Part shown: positions 45,703-53,826 of the stretch, piece after piece | Position numbering within the stretch: position 1 is the first letter of the stretch | Layout of the letters: each line of letters starts with the position of its first letter | DNA from: Rhodospirillales bacterium | GTDB lineage: Bacteria; Pseudomonadota; Alphaproteobacteria; Acetobacterales; Acetobacteraceae | NCBI GenBank assembly: GCA_025352565.1 | Contig: JANXTF010000068.1 | Span: 52,425 to 116,424, forward strand | Direction of reading: 5' to 3' | Length of the DNA stretch: 64,000 nt | Notes under the pieces: model-generated | Told to the model about the DNA's origin: nothing | The model's input: the letters and a program-made list of their open reading frames with translations, nothing else | Databases searched by the model: none | Program-made: the position numbers and the translations under genes

Positions 45703-47172
45703 TCAGAAGATCAGCACGGGCGAGGTATCCGCATCGAGCGGCCAGATCGGCCGCTGAACCCGGGTGTAGGGGATGCGGCTGTAGTCGCGCGGCAACGGGC
45801 CGTCGCTGTCGACGTACAGGACCTTTTCCGCGATCGGGCCGAACGCCGCGTGGAAATGGTTGGTCGATTTCACCACCAGAATTTTGCGCTGGGTCGGCTC
45901 CACGCCGACGTTGCGGAACAGCTCCAGGCCGAGCGCCTGGGTGCGGTTGGCGATCAGCACCACGTCGATCCCGCCCACCCGCACGCAGGCGCAATCGCCG
46001 AGCTTGACCTGAGTCGGCCCGAAACTCTGCTGGCAATCGCGCGCCAGCCCCATCACCGTCACCTCGGCGTCGACCGGCTGGGCCGAGGCCGGGCCGATCT
46101 TGCCACCGAACCGCAACGGGAACACCGCGCCCAGGCCCGCGTCGAAACACAGCCTGACGGCGACCGGGTCCCAGATCGGCCCCAATGCCGCGTTTTCCAC
46201 GCCGCGCGCGATCATGTGGCGCAGCACCGTCGTGTTGTCGCTTGGCGCGCCGCCGCCGGCGTTGTCCGCCGGATCAGCGATCACCACCGGAGCGCCATTC
46301 ACCTGCAGCGCGGTGGCGATGGCGGCCTCCACGCTGAGATATTCCGGCGCGGTCCGGCCGCGCATGGCCACGAATTCGAGCCCGATCTCGGTCGCCAGCC
46401 GGTCCGCCAGCGGCTTGTCGCCATCCGTCACCACCAGCACCCGCCCGCCCATTTCCGGCACGTCGGCGTACGGGAAGCAATGCCCGATGGACACCGAGAG
46501 CACGCCGCCATGGCCCTCCATGGCGGAAACGCGGTCGACGAATGCGCGCATCAGGGGCAACGTGGTGGGGTAGGAGCCCACCTGCCTCGCGTCGAAAAGC
46601 GCCATTTTCGGTCGGATTTCGCCTTTTATGGTCGCAATCACCAGCCGCAAAACGTCCTCCGCGCGCTCCACCACGTCGGTGTGCGGGAACTCCTTGTATA
46701 ATACTATAATATCAGCCAGCCGCACCCGTTTGAGGGTCAGGTGGCAATGCGGGTCCAGCTCCACCCCGATCACGCAATCCGGCCCGACGATGGCCCGGAC
46801 ACGCTCGATCACGTCGCCTTCCACGTCGTCGTAGCCATGTGCCACCATCGCGCCGTGCAGGCCAAGCAGCACCCCGTCGAGCGGCAGCGCCGCGCGCAGC
46901 TGCTCCAGGATCTCGTCCCGCATGGTCTCGTAATCCGCCCGGTTCGTCAGTCCCGCCGGGCTGGCCGCGAAACAGCTCCCCTCCACCAGCGTGAAACCTT
47001 CCGCGGCCGCCCGCCGGCGGGCCACCCACAACGGGGCGGTGCAAGTCAGCGGCGTCTCATCCGGATGCTCGCCTGGCCGCAGGAACACGCCTTCCCGGTA
47101 TGCCGCCATCGAGGTGGGCAGCGGCGAAAACGTGTTTGTTTCGGTGGCGATGGTGGCCGCGAACAGACGCAT
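45703..47172 (-). CDS. M81-family metallopeptidase (MlrC-like)
   Basis: 489 residues, full length for the MlrC family, named for microcystin degradation but mostly of unknown substrate. MRLFAATIATETNTFSPLPT at the start is diagnostic. Metal-site motifs include GLHGAMVAHGYDDVEGD, IGVELDPHCHLT and VSIGHCFPYADVPEMGG. CCGGAGGAG precedes ATG 47172. A short AT-rich patch at 46693-46712 encodes IIVLYK with A/T-ending codons unlike the rest of the gene. Its pairing with family 5 binding proteins fits peptide or modified-peptide use. Confidence 0.9.
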   Translation of the reverse strand: MRLFAATIATETNTFSPLPTSMAAYREGVFLRPGEHPDETPLTCTAPLWVARRRAAAEGFTLVEGSCFAASPAGLTNRADYETMRDEILEQLRAALPLDGVLLGLHGAMVAHGYDDVEGDVIERVRAIVGPDCVIGVELDPHCHLTLKRVRLADIIVLYKEFPHTDVVERAEDVLRLVIATIKGEIRPKMALFDARQVGSYPTTLPLMRAFVDRVSAMEGHGGVLSVSIGHCFPYADVPEMGGRVLVVTDGDKPLADRLATEIGLEFVAMRGRTAPEYLSVEAAIATALQVNGAPVVIADPADNAGGGAPSDNTTVLRHMIARGVENAALGPIWDPVAVRLCFDAGLGAVFPLRFGGKIGPASAQPVDAEVTVMGLARDCQQSFGPTQVKLGDCACVRVGGIDVVLIANRTQALGLELFRNVGVEPTQRKILVVKSTNHFHAAFGPIAEKVLYVDSDGPLPRDYSRIPYTRVQRPIWPLDADTSPVLIF

Positions 47173-47502
47173 CGCAAACTCCTCCGGACGGCTGCCTCGA
47201 AATGACCGCACCCGGGCCACCCGGGTGTCAAGCCCGCGGCGGCGGAGATTTGGCCCGTATCGACCAGCAGCATCGGCTATGCTGTTGGCCGCACCGAATT
47301 GACCAAGCTGTTCGACGCACCCGGATATTCCGAACAGAGTCTGTGCTCCAAACACAGGCGGAGTAAGCGAAGCGGCTGACGAGAAAGAGGATTTCCGAAT
47401 TCGGGGAACGTCCCGGTCGGGCGCGGCCGCATTATGGACGACGCGGAGCAATTCCGCGCGGCGCGGGAGCGAGTGGACCGCGACGGCGCGACGGCGGTCT
47501 TA

Positions 47503-47585
47503 TTATTGCAATCGAGTTATCGCAATCAAGTTATCGCAATCGAGTTATTGCAATCGAGTTAATGCAATCGGTTATTGCAATCGAG
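47503..47585. repeat. 14-bp x 6 AT-rich tandem repeat
   Basis: Units of TTATTGCAATCGAG with single-base variants (TTATCGCAATCAAG, TTATCGCAATCGAG, TTAATGCAATCGG, which is 13 nt). Markedly AT-rich against the surroundings. Each unit contains the near-palindrome TTGCAA or CGCAAT, so it may be a multi-site operator, or simply slippage. Confidence 0.9.
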
Positions 47586-47657
47586 CGAGTCATGGAAGCC
47601 TGCCTGGATCAGGCGCGATAGTGCCGTGTCCGGCTTGCCGAGCCGGATCGACCATGA

Positions 47658-47672
47658 TGAAGTAGTTTCCAT
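47658..47672 (+). promoter_or_regulatory. FixJ-like box 9 (weak; GAAGTAGTTTCCATC)
   Basis: Keeps AGTAGTTTCC but loses the flanks. It is only about 18 bases ahead of the start of the solute-binding protein gene, too close for an activator site, so it may be chance. Confidence 0.25.
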
Positions 47673-47690
47673 CAGCTGGAGGATGACGTG

Positions 47691-49253
47691 ATGCGGTTCG
47701 CTCGATGGGCCCTGGCGACGCTACTGCTGTCCACGGCAGCCCAGGCCCAACCTGCGGCGCAGAAGGTTCTTCGGGTGGTGCCCAGCGCCGACCTGACGCA
47801 GCTCGATCCCGGCTTCGCCAGCATCGTCATCACCCGCATCTATGGACTGATGGTGTACGAGACCCTGTTCGCCTGGGACAGCAAGCTGCAACCAAAGCCA
47901 CAGATGGTGAAGGACTGGGGCACCTCGGACGATGGGCTGGTCTGGCGGTTTTCCCTGCGTCCCGGCCTGAAGTTCCATGACGGCCAGCGCGTGACCACGG
48001 CCGACGTCATCCCCTCCCTGCAACGGTGGATGGTGCGGGACGTTGTGGGGCAGAAACTCGGCTCCTCGGTGACCCGAATGGACGCGGTGGATCCCGACAC
48101 GTTCGAGATCAGGTTGTCCAAACCGTACCCGGCGATGCTGTTCTCGCTGGGTTCCGGCATCGGGCAGGTGCCGATCATCATGCGGGCGCAGGATCTGGCC
48201 GGCGATCCGACAAAGCCCATCACCACCGCCATCGGCTCCGGCCCCTTCCGGTTCAACACGGCGCTGCGGGTGAGTGGAGCGCTGACGGTGTTCGACCGTA
48301 ATCCGGACTACGTACCGCGGGACGAGCCGCCAGATGGGCTAGCGGGAGGGCGCCGGGTGAAGGTGGACCGGGTTGAATGGCGGGTGATCCCGGATGCGTC
48401 CACCGCCGTGGCGGCGCTGCAGGCCGGCGAGGTCGACGTGATCGAGCAGCCGGCGCTGGAACTGCTGCCGCTGATCCGTCGCAATCCGAACATCCGGGTG
48501 CAGAAGCTCACCGATCTCAGCAATCAGACGATGCTGCGGCCCAATTCGCTGTATCCGCCGTTCAACGACGCGCGCGCCCGGCTGGCCCTGGCCTACATCG
48601 TCGACCAGGCGGACATCATGGCGGCTGGGTTCGGCGACAAGGAGAACTGGACGGAGTGCAGGTCCTACTTCATCTGCGGTGGTCCCTACGACACGCTGGC
48701 GGGGGTGAAGGGCATCAAGCCTGACCTCGAGCGCGCCAAGGCCCTCCTGAAAGAGGCGGGCTACAAGGGCGAGATGCTGGTCTTCCCCTCCACGCACGAG
48801 ATTGCCTGGATCGGTCAGATGGCCGAGGTGGTGGCGGACGAGATGAAGCGGGCGGGCATAAACGTGGAGATCGCCTGGGGCGATTGGGGCACCACGGCCG
48901 GGCGGCAATCCAACCGCGGAGCACCCGACAAGGGCGGTTGGAACCTGTTCGCGACCGGAGCGAGTGGCCCTACGATGCACTCGCCTCTGACCAATATCGG
49001 CACCAACATGGCCTGTAACGGTCGCAACTTCCCTGGCTGGCCCTGCGATGAGGAGGCGGAGCGGCTGCGCCAGGTCTTCCTGGATGCCGATGACGCCCGT
49101 CGTCCAGCGGCGCTGGACGCGCTGCATACCCACCTGGCGACGGTGCAGCCCTACATCGTCATGGGTCAGTATCAGCAGCCCGTGGCCTTGCGCACCGCGG
49201 TGACGGGGTTCCTCGAATCGCCGGTGATGCTGTATTGGAACCTGGACAAGTAG
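47691..49253 (+). CDS. ABC transporter solute-binding protein, family 5
   Basis: 520 residues. The Sec signal is RFARWALATLLLSTAAQAQ, cleaved after AQA. The SBP family 5 signature is LVWRFSLRPGLKFHDGQRV, and further segments are shared with its paralogue at 44062 (GYKGE near residue 360; DKGGWNLF near 420). GGAGG lies upstream; GTG 47688 directly before the ATG is an equal start. A serine hydrolase gene follows by 12 bases. No membrane components are encoded nearby. Confidence 0.9.
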   Translation: MRFARWALATLLLSTAAQAQPAAQKVLRVVPSADLTQLDPGFASIVITRIYGLMVYETLFAWDSKLQPKPQMVKDWGTSDDGLVWRFSLRPGLKFHDGQRVTTADVIPSLQRWMVRDVVGQKLGSSVTRMDAVDPDTFEIRLSKPYPAMLFSLGSGIGQVPIIMRAQDLAGDPTKPITTAIGSGPFRFNTALRVSGALTVFDRNPDYVPRDEPPDGLAGGRRVKVDRVEWRVIPDASTAVAALQAGEVDVIEQPALELLPLIRRNPNIRVQKLTDLSNQTMLRPNSLYPPFNDARARLALAYIVDQADIMAAGFGDKENWTECRSYFICGGPYDTLAGVKGIKPDLERAKALLKEAGYKGEMLVFPSTHEIAWIGQMAEVVADEMKRAGINVEIAWGDWGTTAGRQSNRGAPDKGGWNLFATGASGPTMHSPLTNIGTNMACNGRNFPGWPCDEEAERLRQVFLDADDARRPAALDALHTHLATVQPYIVMGQYQQPVALRTAVTGFLESPVMLYWNLDK

Positions 49254-49265
49254 GAGTCGCCGGGC

Positions 49266-50057
49266 ATGGACGCGTCCTCCGACTGGGCCGGCGTCGCTTG
49301 GGTCATCGCACAGGCAGAAGGGGACGGCGCCGTCATCGGCGTCTCCGCCGCGTTCCCCGCGGGCAAACGGTTCTCGCACAATGCCGGCCGCCGCTTCGTC
49401 GCCGCGAGCACGGTCAAGATCGCGATCATGATCGAGCTGTTCCGGCAGGTCGACGCCGGCCATCTGTCATTGGACACGGGCTACCGGCTGCGTCCGGCGG
49501 ACAAGGCGATGGGAAGCGGTGTGGTGTCGCGGCTCCATGACGGGATCGAGCTCACGCTGGACGATTTGGCCTATCTGATGATGAGCATCAGCGACAACTC
49601 CTCCACGAACATCCTGATCGATCAGGTCGGGCAGGAGCGTGTGAACGCGACGATGCGCGATCTTGGGATGGCCGGCTCGACGCTCGGCCGCAGGATGCGC
49701 GGCAGTCACGTGGACCCGGGGGAGCAGGAGAACTGGGCCGTCCCGGACGATTACACGCGGGCCATCGGCAGCTTGTTCGACGGCAGCGCCGCATCGGCCA
49801 TGTCCTGTGCACGGATGCTGGCCCTGCTGGAGGGGCAGCAGAATGATCGCCGGATCGCACGGCACCTCCCCCGCGTGAACCGCCCGCGCTGGGGCTCCAA
49901 GACCGGCAGCCTGCCGGGAGTCGCGAACGACGTCGGTTTCGTTATGACAGACCGTGGTCCCGTCCTGATGGCCGTGTTCTGCGGGAATTTGCAGGACCCG
50001 AATGACGGAGAGCGGATCATCGGCGACATCTCCAGGGCGCTGCTCGGCACGCTGTAG
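49266..50057 (+). CDS. Class A beta-lactamase-like serine hydrolase
   Basis: 263 residues in the beta-lactamase/DD-peptidase fold. The SxxK motif is ASTVK (Ser48, Lys51), SDN lies at 109-111 and KTG at 212-214. The omega-loop region reads PGEQENWAVP and lacks the clear E-x-x-L-N of true class A enzymes. No signal peptide is visible, so it would be cytoplasmic, unusual for a beta-lactamase. Coupled to a peptide-binding protein, it may be a peptidase or esterase rather than a resistance enzyme. Confidence 0.82.
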   Translation: MDASSDWAGVAWVIAQAEGDGAVIGVSAAFPAGKRFSHNAGRRFVAASTVKIAIMIELFRQVDAGHLSLDTGYRLRPADKAMGSGVVSRLHDGIELTLDDLAYLMMSISDNSSTNILIDQVGQERVNATMRDLGMAGSTLGRRMRGSHVDPGEQENWAVPDDYTRAIGSLFDGSAASAMSCARMLALLEGQQNDRRIARHLPRVNRPRWGSKTGSLPGVANDVGFVMTDRGPVLMAVFCGNLQDPNDGERIIGDISRALLGTL

Positions 50058-50123
50058 AGGCGTTCAGATCGTTCGAGCGTACTGCCCTGGCGTCGATAGC
50101 CGCCGAGCAGCTCTGCCTGCTTC

Positions 50124-50876
50124 GGCAAGCCGCTGTCTCCGCTGCTGGCCAATCTGTTGCTGGCCAATCTGTTGCTGGCCAATCTGTTGCTGGATGACCT
50201 CGACAAGGAGCTGGAAAAGCGCGGCCACCGGTTCTGCCGTTATGCGGATGACTGCAACATCCATGTTCGGTCCCATGCCGCCGGTGAACGGGTGATGGCG
50301 TCGGTGACGGCCTTCTTGGAGGGTCGGCTTCGGCTCCAGGTCAACCAGGGCAAGAGCGCGGTCGCCCCGGTTGGGGAACGTCAGTTCCTCGGCCATCGGC
50401 TGGGCAGGCGGGGGAACCTGGGCATCGGAGGCAAGAGCCTGACCCGGGCCAAGGATCGGCTGCGCGAGGCGATCCGCCGCAACCGGGGTATCCCCCTGGC
50501 GCGGATGGTGGCCGAAGCGAACCGCTTCGCCGTGGGCTGGTTGACCTACTTCCGCCATGCGCAATGCCGGAGCACGCTGCTGAACCTCGACGGCTGGTTG
50601 CGTCGAAAACTCCGCTGCGTGCGGCTCAAACACTGCAAGAGCCCGTCCACCATCGCCGGCTTCCTCCGTGAAGGCGGCGTGGCGGAGCGGCCGGCACGGC
50701 AGCTGGCATCCTCGGGAAAAGGCTGGTGGCGCCTCGCGAACACCGAGCAGGCGAAAACGGCCATGCCCAATGACGGGTTCGACACTCTCGGACTGGTCCG
50801 GCTGGCCGACCACCATGCAGCGTTGAACCGCGTCGGAAACCGCCTTGCTACGTGGCCCGTACGCCCGGCGGTGTGA
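50124..50876 (+). pseudogene. Group II intron reverse transcriptase/maturase, 5'-truncated
   Basis: Begins abruptly within the RT palm motif PLSPLLANLLL and continues through LDKELEKRGHRFCRYADDCN, with the YADD catalytic pair, to the maturase X-region (NRFAVGWLTYFRHAQC, SPSTIAGFLREGG). Roughly 200 N-terminal residues are missing and no start codon fits. LLANL is repeated three times because of a 15-bp triplication at 50145-50189, which would distort the palm. Confidence 0.85.
50145..50189. repeat. 15-bp x 3 tandem repeat within the RT remnant
   Basis: CTGGCCAATCTGTTG three times without mismatch. Intact relatives have a single copy at this motif. The exact identity suggests recent expansion. 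Confidence 0.9.
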
Positions 50877-50910
50877 GAGGGGGGCGCCGTGAGGCGCCTC
50901 CCTACTCGAT

Positions 50911-51016
50911 TTTCCGAGACCCGCACTGCAAGTCGTGGATGGTCCGCATTCGCGGACCATGACGTGGAGGTGTTCGTACGCGATTCCAACTGATTCAGTT
51001 ATTTACCATCGGACAC
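50911..51016. repeat. Dispersed 106-bp repeat, copy B
   Basis: About 93% identical to 31742-31847. It begins exactly where the group II intron ends, so the intron probably inserted at this element: the left arm of the 11-bp hairpin seen in copy A is replaced by intron, and only the right arm AAGTCGTGGAT remains. The 9-bp stem (50939-50947 / 50952-50960) is kept. The far end overlaps the last codons of the patatin gene. Confidence 0.8.
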
Positions 51017-52136
51017 TAAAACGCCGAAAATGATCCGGGCGCACCTGCGCCGCGGCCGCCGCGCGGCCGAGCGCAGTCAGGCTTTCGAGGTGTCGCACCC
51101 CGTCCAATCGCTGGACGTCGCCGGGTTGCACGCGTGGCAGTCCGAGCGCGTCCAAGCCGCGGCGTGTCAGATCTACATTGTAACGAACGTAGGTGAACAG
51201 GGCGGGCAGGCCGCTGCGGCCGTCCGCCACGAGGTCGCCCACCTCGCCGTCGAGCGGCGGTCCGCACAGCGTGTCCGCGAACATGCGGCACGCCAAGTCC
51301 TGCTGGTTGAGTGCGGCGAACATGAGAGCCTTGGGAACCGCGCCGATTTCGTAGAGCAGGTTCATGCTCCGCGGAGCGAGCGTCGGACTGTCCTGGGGCA
51401 CCGTTCCGGTCCCCACCGACACAAGCAGGAGCTGGTCCGCGCCCGTCGGCCAGCCCAGGCGGTAGGGCGCGCTGGTCGCCATCAGGAACAGCAGGAAGGC
51501 CGGGTTGTTGTAGGGCGTGACGCCGCCATCCTCGAACACGAAGCGACGGGGGCCGACCCGCACCACCTCCGGCGGGAAAAACGTGGGGGCCGCGGTGCTG
51601 GCGCGCACGATCTGCCACAGCGGCAGGTCGAGGTTGCAATCCGCCAGGGCGCGGTCGTTGTAGCGGGCGCGCGGATTGTTGCTGAGCGGCCACGGGCTGT
51701 CGGTGGTGGCGTTGCGCAACGTCACCATCAGCAGGGCGCGCAGGTCCGGGCTCCCCAGCGTGCGCGACGCGCCGAACGTGTCACGCAACGCCTGCGCCAG
51801 CGGCTCGCTCTCGAAGCGGTAGCGGAGCCGGTGGACGAGCCGGGCGGGTCCGAACATGGTCCGTCCCTGTTCGATGTAGAAACGGCGTATGTCGGCCACG
51901 GGCATGCCGAGCGCCAGGCACACGGCGATGATGGCGCCGGTGCTGGTGCCGCCGATGTAGTCGAAGTAGTCGGCCAGGACCCAGCCGGGTCCGGCGCCGA
52001 GTTCGTCCCGCAATGTCGCTTCGATCCGGTCCAGAATCTCGATGCTGATAATGCCGCGTATGCCGCCGCCGTCGAGCGCCAGCATACGCTTCGGCCCTGG
52101 GCGGTCGATCCGTGTCTGGAGGGTATCGACGGTCAT
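51003..52136 (-). CDS. Patatin-like phospholipase
   Basis: 377-residue cytoplasmic lipid acyl hydrolase with the Ser-Asp dyad. It has oxyanion motif DGGGIRG (residues 22-28), nucleophile elbow GGTSTG (near 63-68) and the catalytic Asp in FEDGGVTPYNNP (near 200). Patatins of this type serve as CBASS/STAND effectors or in lipid turnover; the adjacent accessory cluster makes a conflict role possible but unproven. ATG 52136 is chosen; ATG 52157 adds seven residues. The last five codons and stop lie in repeat copy B, so the original C-terminus may have been altered. Confidence 0.88.
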   Translation of the reverse strand: MTVDTLQTRIDRPGPKRMLALDGGGIRGIISIEILDRIEATLRDELGAGPGWVLADYFDYIGGTSTGAIIAVCLALGMPVADIRRFYIEQGRTMFGPARLVHRLRYRFESEPLAQALRDTFGASRTLGSPDLRALLMVTLRNATTDSPWPLSNNPRARYNDRALADCNLDLPLWQIVRASTAAPTFFPPEVVRVGPRRFVFEDGGVTPYNNPAFLLFLMATSAPYRLGWPTGADQLLLVSVGTGTVPQDSPTLAPRSMNLLYEIGAVPKALMFAALNQQDLACRMFADTLCGPPLDGEVGDLVADGRSGLPALFTYVRYNVDLTRRGLDALGLPRVQPGDVQRLDGVRHLESLTALGRAAAAAQVRPDHFRRFSVRW

Positions 52137-52304
52137 GCGCGCTCGATGCTGCAACATATTGCCGGCATGGCAAAGATGCGTTCAGGCTGCGGCGATGCCC
52201 GACGGTTCCTACCGGCCCCGCCACAACGTCAGCCGCCCGGACGGCTTCAAGCTCGTCGCGGGGCCCCGGCGGCAACATGGAATCCGCGACCGCGCATACC
52301 GAGC

Positions 52305-53252
52305 CTATGACCGCAGGACGCAGCGATCCAGCAGCACCGGGTCGGACGGGCTGGCGTTGCTCCAGGAGGTCGGCACCCCCGACACCAGCACGGGATCGCC
52401 GAGCTGCAAGCCGGCAAGCCGGTCGAGGGCGCCCTGGTTGCCCACCGACAGCAGGCACACGATTTCGCCCAGCGAGCCGGAGATGTCCGGCACCACGCCG
52501 GGCTGCCCGATGCTGAGCACCGCCACTTGGCGCGGCACCTCGTCCACCGGCCGCCCGCCGAACCATTCCACGTTCCAGTCCGTGCGCGGCCGCACCCGCA
52601 GGAAGGCGGCCTGCACCAGCATCGGGCGGTCGCGGTGGGTAGCCTCGAAACGCAACGGGCCGAGACGGACCGCCTCGCGGGCCAGGTCGCGCCCGAGCGT
52701 GGCGCCCGCGAACCCCGGTTGGACCACGACCGGCGCGCGGCCGCCGACCACGTAGGAGTCAGCGAAGGGCGGGATGTGATACAGGCGCACCTCGTCCCGC
52801 CCGGGTGGGCCAGCGGGGACGGTCAGGCGTTGCCGCGCGGCATGGACCGGCGTGCTGTCCTCCACGAAGCGTTGCGGGTCGGCGACAGCATCCGGCGAGT
52901 CGGCCGCCACGACGACGACCCGCAGATTGCTGCTGGTGCGCAGTTTGGTCGCGTCCAGGTCGAGCGTGACTCCGTTCACCAGGCGCACGCTGGCCTGCGT
53001 CGGCCGCACGACCGCATCGGCGGACCTTGTGGGAGCCGGCTGGGGCAGCACGACCGAGCCGTGCGCGCGGATGCGCGCGAGGGAAGCGAAGCGGCCATTG
53101 GGATAGGTGTCGAGGTAGGCCTGGTATTCCTCGGGCCGGTTGCCCTGGGAGACGGCATCCCAGAACGCCAACTCTTCCGGCCCGGTGGTCTGCGCCGGAG
53201 CAGGGCCCGCGAGGGCCACGCCGAGCAGCATGATGAGCGCGCGGCGGATCAC
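52305..53252 (-). CDS. Exported protein with caspase-associated FW...YPNGRF motif (paralogue 1)
   Basis: 315 residues with signal peptide (RRALIMLLGVALAGPAPA, cleaved after AQ). Residues 30-65 hold the motif ELAFWDAVSQGN then YLDTYPNGRFASLARIR, which I know from regions following caspase-like peptidase domains in alphaproteobacteria. The rest is beta-rich with VLSIGQPGVVPDISGSLG and no known catalytic residues. GTG 53252 overlaps the next gene's stop by four bases; ATG 53231 is an alternative. Third gene of a three-paralogue operon. Confidence 0.72.
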   Translation of the reverse strand: MIRRALIMLLGVALAGPAPAQTTGPEELAFWDAVSQGNRPEEYQAYLDTYPNGRFASLARIRAHGSVVLPQPAPTRSADAVVRPTQASVRLVNGVTLDLDATKLRTSSNLRVVVVAADSPDAVADPQRFVEDSTPVHAARQRLTVPAGPPGRDEVRLYHIPPFADSYVVGGRAPVVVQPGFAGATLGRDLAREAVRLGPLRFEATHRDRPMLVQAAFLRVRPRTDWNVEWFGGRPVDEVPRQVAVLSIGQPGVVPDISGSLGEIVCLLSVGNQGALDRLAGLQLGDPVLVSGVPTSWSNASPSDPVLLDRCVLRS

Positions 53253-53821
53253 CGGACGAAGTAGCTCACCCTGGCCACCACCTCCGACCGCCCCTCGGGG
53301 TTGTAGGCGCGGGAGACGTAGCGGGCCTCGTAAGCGCCGGACCCCTGGGGCGGCAGCGACAGGCCCGCGCCGGCGCAGTCCACCGTGGGGGCGAGGCGCG
53401 CGAACAGCGCCTGGGGCTGACCGGGCGCGCGGCTGCCGGGGTCGAAGTCCGGCGTGCCGGCCTGCACCACCACGATCCAGTCGAACAGGGCCGGGGCCAG
53501 GAAGCCGATGCACTTCAATTGCACCGGATAGCCCGGCAGCGTCGTTCCAGGGGTGGCCTCCAGGCGGTAGATCGCGTCCGGGCCGGTGTTCTGCAACGTG
53601 CCGCCGGCGCGCAACCGCGCGAGCGGGGCGAAGCGGCCGTTGGGGAACAGCAGCAAATATCCGCGGTAATCGGACGGATTCTTGCTGTTCTGAATCGCCT
53701 TCCAGAGCGATATTTCGGCCGACCCGTCATCGGCCTGCGCGCGGGCGGGCGCCGCGTTCAACAACGTCAGGAGGCCCAGGGCCGCGAGGGCGAGGGCCGC
53801 GAGGGCGAGGTGCTGCCGCAT
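53249..53821 (-). CDS. Exported protein with FW...FPNGRF motif (paralogue 2)
   Basis: 190 residues with a long Ala/Leu signal peptide that includes a 15-bp duplication (53779-53808), cleaved after ARA. The motif SLWKAIQNSKN and YLLLFPNGRFAPLARLR follows. The C-terminal half (DWIVVVQAGTP, then YEARYVSRAYN and VARVSYFVR) aligns with paralogue 3, so the two share a whole two-domain layout. Function unknown. Confidence 0.72.
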   Translation of the reverse strand: MRQHLALAALALAALGLLTLLNAAPARAQADDGSAEISLWKAIQNSKNPSDYRGYLLLFPNGRFAPLARLRAGGTLQNTGPDAIYRLEATPGTTLPGYPVQLKCIGFLAPALFDWIVVVQAGTPDFDPGSRAPGQPQALFARLAPTVDCAGAGLSLPPQGSGAYEARYVSRAYNPEGRSEVVARVSYFVR

Positions 53822-53826
53822 GACGG

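Larger units (their letters stand above)
47173..47687. other. Divergent intergenic region with tandem repeats
   Basis: 515 bases between the M81 gene and the second solute-binding protein. It holds six copies of a 14-bp repeat (47503-47585) and box 9 (47658-47672). The remainder shows no supportable gene. Confidence 0.65.
50124..50910 (+). mobile_element. Group II intron, 3' part only
   Basis: Contains the C-terminal part of the intron-encoded reverse transcriptase and, after its stop, a domain VI-like hairpin: AGGGGGGCGCC (50878-50888) pairs with GGCGCCTCCCT (50893-50903) around a GTGA (GNRA) loop, followed by the usual TACTCGAT end near 50910. The 5' ribozyme domains and the N-terminal RT half are absent, so it is immobile. 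Confidence 0.75.

Noticed and set aside
44050..46701. 883-codon plus-strand frame
   Set aside because: Antisense to the solute-binding protein and M81 genes.
47503..47585. CRISPR-like direct repeats
   Set aside because: Units are 14 bp in direct tandem without spacers and there are no cas genes.
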